NCBI RefSeq assembly: GCF_002157625.1
Contig: NZ_BDMM01000002.1
Coordinates: forward strand, 434,001-498,000
DNA length: 64,000 nt
Direction of reading: 5' to 3'
Source: Brevundimonas sp. SH203
GTDB lineage: Bacteria > Pseudomonadota > Alphaproteobacteria > Caulobacterales > Caulobacteraceae
Shown here: positions 61,421 to 64,000 of the stretch, one piece after another
Layout: the number at the start of each line of letters is the position of its first letter
How positions within the stretch are numbered: position 1 is the first letter of the stretch
Notes under the pieces: model-generated
Told to the model about the DNA's origin: nothing
Databases searched by the model: none
What the model saw: the letters and a program-made list of their open reading frames with translations, nothing else
Made by a program: the position numbers and the translations under genes

Positions 61421-62023
61421 TCAGCCCCGCTCCAGATCCCGGCAAAACGCAGCCAGCATGCGCGGATAAAGCTCATGCTCGGCCGTCTTCACCCGTTCGG
61501 CCAGGGCTTCCGGCGTATCGCCCGCCACGATCGCCACGCGCGCCTGGCCCAGGATCGGGCCTTCATCGACGCCTTCCGTCACCAGATGCACGGTGCAGCC
61601 CGCTTCGGCGTCGCCGGCGGCGATGGCGCGGGCGTGGGTGTCCAGGCCCGGATAGAGGGGCAACAGGCTGGGGTGGATGTTCAGCATCCGCCCGCGCCAG
61701 CCGCCGACCAGCCAGGAAGTCAGCACGCGCATGTATCCAGCCAGGGCCACGACCTCGATCCCGGCGTCCCGCAGCACGGCGTCCACGGCCCGCTCGTGCG
61801 CCTCGCGGTCCTTGCCGAACGGCCTGTGCGGCGCCGTCGCCGTCGCCACGCCCTTCGCCGCCGCAACGGCCAGACCGCCCGCGCCCTCGATATTGGACAG
61901 CACCAGCGCGACCTCATAGCCGCTGTCCGTCTGCTGCGCCGCATCGATCAGGGCGGCCATGTTCGATCCGGTCCCGGAAATCAGGACGGCGACGCGGACG
62001 GGTGTGACGGCTTGGGACGACAT
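61421..62023 (-). CDS. purN: Phosphoribosylglycinamide formyltransferase
   Basis: A 200-residue enzyme of de novo purine synthesis that formylates GAR with 10-formyl-THF. Motifs: VLISGTGSNMAALI (phosphate loop), NIHPSLLPLYPGLDTHARAI (catalytic His) and TEGVDEGPILGQ (catalytic Asp). Length is standard. purM normally precedes purN but is not here; a repeat lies on its downstream side. Confidence 0.96.
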   Translation of the reverse strand: MSSQAVTPVRVAVLISGTGSNMAALIDAAQQTDSGYEVALVLSNIEGAGGLAVAAAKGVATATAPHRPFGKDREAHERAVDAVLRDAGIEVVALAGYMRVLTSWLVGGWRGRMLNIHPSLLPLYPGLDTHARAIAAGDAEAGCTVHLVTEGVDEGPILGQARVAIVAGDTPEALAERVKTAEHELYPRMLAAFCRDLERG

Positions 62024-62163
62024 GGCCCCGCATTGGCCGGGCGGGCGACGCTTGGCAAGGCGAAACGCGAATGGCCCTTGTCGTCGGCTGCGCCGGGACG
62101 TTAGCGTGTAACGTCGATCGCGCGGCGAGGGGTTGCGGGTCGGCGCGTACAGGGGAGTATCGC

Positions 62164-63774
62164 ATGAACAGACTGATCTGCCTCGCGGCCATCGCCGCGA
62201 TGCTGGGTGCGCCCGTGGCGGCGCTGGCTCAGGACAGCGGCGCCAACAGCAGCAGCACCAACGGCGGGGGCGCGTCCATGCGCTCGGCGGCCGACCGTTT
62301 CCGCAACGCCAACGCCGAGGTCATCGAGAAGGACTGGGCCCGCGCCCCGGTGCAGGAAACCGAGGTCGTCACCGCCCATTCGGTCAACGCCCACGGCAAG
62401 ACCCTGCGCTATCATGCGACGGCGGGGACGCTGACCATTCGCGACGATGCGGGAATGCCGACCGCCAGCCTGTTCTACACCGCCTATACGCTGGATGGTC
62501 AGCCCGTGGGGACGCGGCCTGTGACCTATTTGTACAACGGCGGGCCGGGCTCTCCGACCGTGTGGCTGCACATGGGGTCGTTCGGGCCGATGCGGGTCCA
62601 GACCGACGAGCCGACCGTGGTGCGGCCCGCCCCCTTCGCCTTCGGTCCCAACGACCAGACCTTGCTGGACCAGACGGACCTGGTCTTCATCGACATGGTG
62701 GGGGCGGGCTTCTCGCGCCCGCTGGGCGAGACGCCGGGTTCGACCTTCTGGGGCGTGGACGGCGACGCCGACGCCTTCGCCCGCGCCATCATGCGCTACA
62801 CGACCAAGTTCAGCCGCTGGTCCAGCCCGAAATACATCATCGGCGAATCCTACGGCACCCTGCGGACCGGCGCTGTGGCCTTCCAGCTGGAAGACCGGGG
62901 GATGTCGCTGAACGGGGTGGTGCTGCTGTCCTCGATCATGAACTACGGCGTGCGCCAGCCGGGCTATCCTCAGAACTATGTGACCCTGCTGCCGACCTAT
63001 GCGGCGACCGCCTGGTATCACCGCAAGCTGGCCAATCCCGCCGCGACCGTGGAGGAGCAGGTCCAGCGGGCGCGCGACTTCGCCCTGGGCCCCTACGCCT
63101 CGGCACTGGCCAAGGGGCATATGATCTCGGACGCCGAACGCGCCCAGATCGTGCGCCAGATGAGTGAGCTGACCGGCCTGTCGACCACCTTCATCGACAA
63201 CGCCAATATGCGGGTGGACCTGAGCGCCTTCCGCAAGGAGCTTCTGCGCGACCGGCGCCAGACCATCGGCCGTCTGGACACCCGCTATCTGGGTCTGGAC
63301 GAGGACGCCTCGGGCGGCGAGCCGGAGGACGATCCGTCCAGCTCGGCGGTCACGGGGGCCTATTTCGGCATCTTCCGCGACTATGTGGCCAATCAGCTGA
63401 ACTACAAGACCGACGTGGAATATCGGATGTCGGCGCGGGGCCTGCCCGGTTTCAACTGGAACTGGAGCCACCGTCCGCCGGTCGGCGGGCCGCAGACGAC
63501 GCCGAACACGGCCATCGATCTGGCCACGGCGATGCGGCGGAATCCGTATCTGAAAGTGATGTCGCTGAACGGCTATTACGACGCCGCCACGCCCTTCTTC
63601 TCGACCGAGTTCGACCTGGCGCAGATGATGCTGGAGCCCAGCCTGCGGCCGAATCTGGCGTTCACCTACTACGAGGGCGGGCACATGATGTACCTGAGCC
63701 ACGACGCCCTGGTGAAGCTGCACACGGACCTGTCCCGCTTCTACGCCGAGACGGCGAACGGCGGGGTTCGGTAA
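62164..63774 (+). CDS. S10 family serine carboxypeptidase-like peptidase
   Basis: A 536-residue exported peptidase with signal peptide (MNRLICLAAIAAMLGAPVAALAQ-type end at ALAQ). The alpha/beta-hydrolase triad is S229 (GESYGT), D473 (NGYYDAATPF) and H507 (EGGHMMY); the N-terminal block TYLYNGGPGSPTVWLHMGSFGP is the S10 signature with the oxyanion Gly residues. An acidic insert (DEDASGGEPEDDPSSS) sits in the cap. Likely periplasmic peptide breakdown, like the M13 enzyme nearby. Confidence 0.93.
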   Translation: MNRLICLAAIAAMLGAPVAALAQDSGANSSSTNGGGASMRSAADRFRNANAEVIEKDWARAPVQETEVVTAHSVNAHGKTLRYHATAGTLTIRDDAGMPTASLFYTAYTLDGQPVGTRPVTYLYNGGPGSPTVWLHMGSFGPMRVQTDEPTVVRPAPFAFGPNDQTLLDQTDLVFIDMVGAGFSRPLGETPGSTFWGVDGDADAFARAIMRYTTKFSRWSSPKYIIGESYGTLRTGAVAFQLEDRGMSLNGVVLLSSIMNYGVRQPGYPQNYVTLLPTYAATAWYHRKLANPAATVEEQVQRARDFALGPYASALAKGHMISDAERAQIVRQMSELTGLSTTFIDNANMRVDLSAFRKELLRDRRQTIGRLDTRYLGLDEDASGGEPEDDPSSSAVTGAYFGIFRDYVANQLNYKTDVEYRMSARGLPGFNWNWSHRPPVGGPQTTPNTAIDLATAMRRNPYLKVMSLNGYYDAATPFFSTEFDLAQMMLEPSLRPNLAFTYYEGGHMMYLSHDALVKLHTDLSRFYAETANGGVR

Positions 63775-63789
63775 GGCAACCCAACCTTC

Positions 63790-63923
63790 CGTCACCCTCG
63801 GGCTTGTCCCGAGGGCCCACGGTGGATGCAGATAATAGCCTTTGGAGTGTCTGACAGTTGCTTGCCCCATTACCCATCGTTCCGCAGGAACGGTGGGCCC
63901 TCGGGACAAGCCCGAGGGTGACG
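63790..63923. repeat. Dispersed palindromic repeat, CGTCATCCTCGGG family, variant copy 4
   Basis: A 134-bp element with perfect 31-bp inverted ends; the left end begins CGTCACCCTCGGGCTTGTCC. The arms are a sequence variant of the family, and the 72-bp centre is different from the other three. It lies just after the S10 peptidase gene. Confidence 0.88.
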
Positions 63924-63932
63924 AGGTGATGT

Positions 63933-64000
63933 TTAGGCCGCTTCCAGCTGGCCGCAGACGAAGGCGACTTCGCCGGCGTTGAGGAGGGCGGCGAGGACCG
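63933..64000 (-). CDS. Unknown protein, C-terminal fragment
   Basis: The last 22 codons of a minus-strand gene that continues past the right edge, ending VLAALLNAGEVAFVCGQLEAA before TAA at 63935-63933. The fragment is too short to identify. It is convergent with the S10 peptidase gene. Confidence 0.5.
   Translation of the reverse strand, partial: VLAALLNAGEVAFVCGQLEAA

Noticed and set aside
1-64000. CRISPR array, prophage or insertion sequence
   Set aside because: No regularly spaced short repeats, integrase, phage structural gene or transposase was found. The palindromic repeats are dispersed single units.

Overview
This is a roughly 64 kb stretch of a high-GC alphaproteobacterial chromosome, almost certainly from the family Caulobacteraceae and most like Brevundimonas; the genus is an inference from overall look. 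The family call rests on clade-typical genes: fliX divergent from flgI with a CheL/FlgJ-type rod-binding gene, popZ beside a TolC-family gene and valS, and the overlapping divK-pleD pair. There is no prophage, transposase or CRISPR array. Most of the window is housekeeping chromosome, with genes packed tightly and often joined by 4-base stop/start overlaps.

Layout. 1-2.6 kb: flagellar genes (partial flgJ/cheL, flgI, fliX) and dksA. 2.7-5.9 kb: gltX, a small secreted protein, a LOG-family enzyme and a lipoprotein. 6-12 kb: a six-gene Mrp/Mnh cation/proton antiporter operon whose first gene fuses subunits A and B. 12.2-13.4 kb: tRNA-Asn, a SpoU-type rRNA methyltransferase and tRNA-Cys. 13.4-20.1 kb: a degenerate PCMT-like protein, tolC, popZ, valS, tlyA. 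20-27 kb: envelope and RNA-modification genes, a D,D-carboxypeptidase with a SPOR domain, and a phasin under a possible PhaR-type control region. 27-30 kb: clpS-clpA. 30-35 kb: a FemAB/GNAT-like protein, RidA, an unknown protein, a polysaccharide deacetylase and pncB. 35-42.4 kb: dinB, divK-pleD, rpmG, a NUDIX gene and rnr. 42.5-45.7 kb: a reverse-transsulfuration pair (cystathionine beta-synthase and a Cys/Met-metabolism PLP enzyme) split by a DUF4160-DUF2442 gene pair. 45.7-52.8 kb: porin-like protein, nitronate monooxygenase-like protein, queF, a TonB-C protein of foreign look, DUF817, DedA, nitroreductase, NUDIX and cysE. 53-58.2 kb: DUF3126, DUF4198, AIM24-like, DUF2164, an ABC-F ATPase and a Phd/PIN toxin-antitoxin pair. 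58.2-64 kb: ndk, a small lipoprotein, an M13 peptidase, purN, an S10 peptidase and the tail of one more gene.

The intergenic DNA is the least ordinary part. At least eight long dispersed palindromes of 94-134 bp sit between genes: four of a CGTCATCCTCGGG family, two of a CATCCCCGCGAAGG family, one CGTCATTCCGGGG element and one GGTTCATCACAACG element. Other structured control regions are a cluster of 9-bp CGTCTGAAA repeats plus a second dyad between a nitronate monooxygenase-like gene and queF, a toxin-antitoxin operator laid over the antitoxin -10 box with an apparently leaderless start, a TGC-rich dyad ahead of the phasin gene, and a good sigma-54 promoter for flgI. I found no large new multi-gene system. 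The best leads are the DUF4160-DUF2442 pair inside the transsulfuration operon, the queF upstream region, and the palindromic repeat families.
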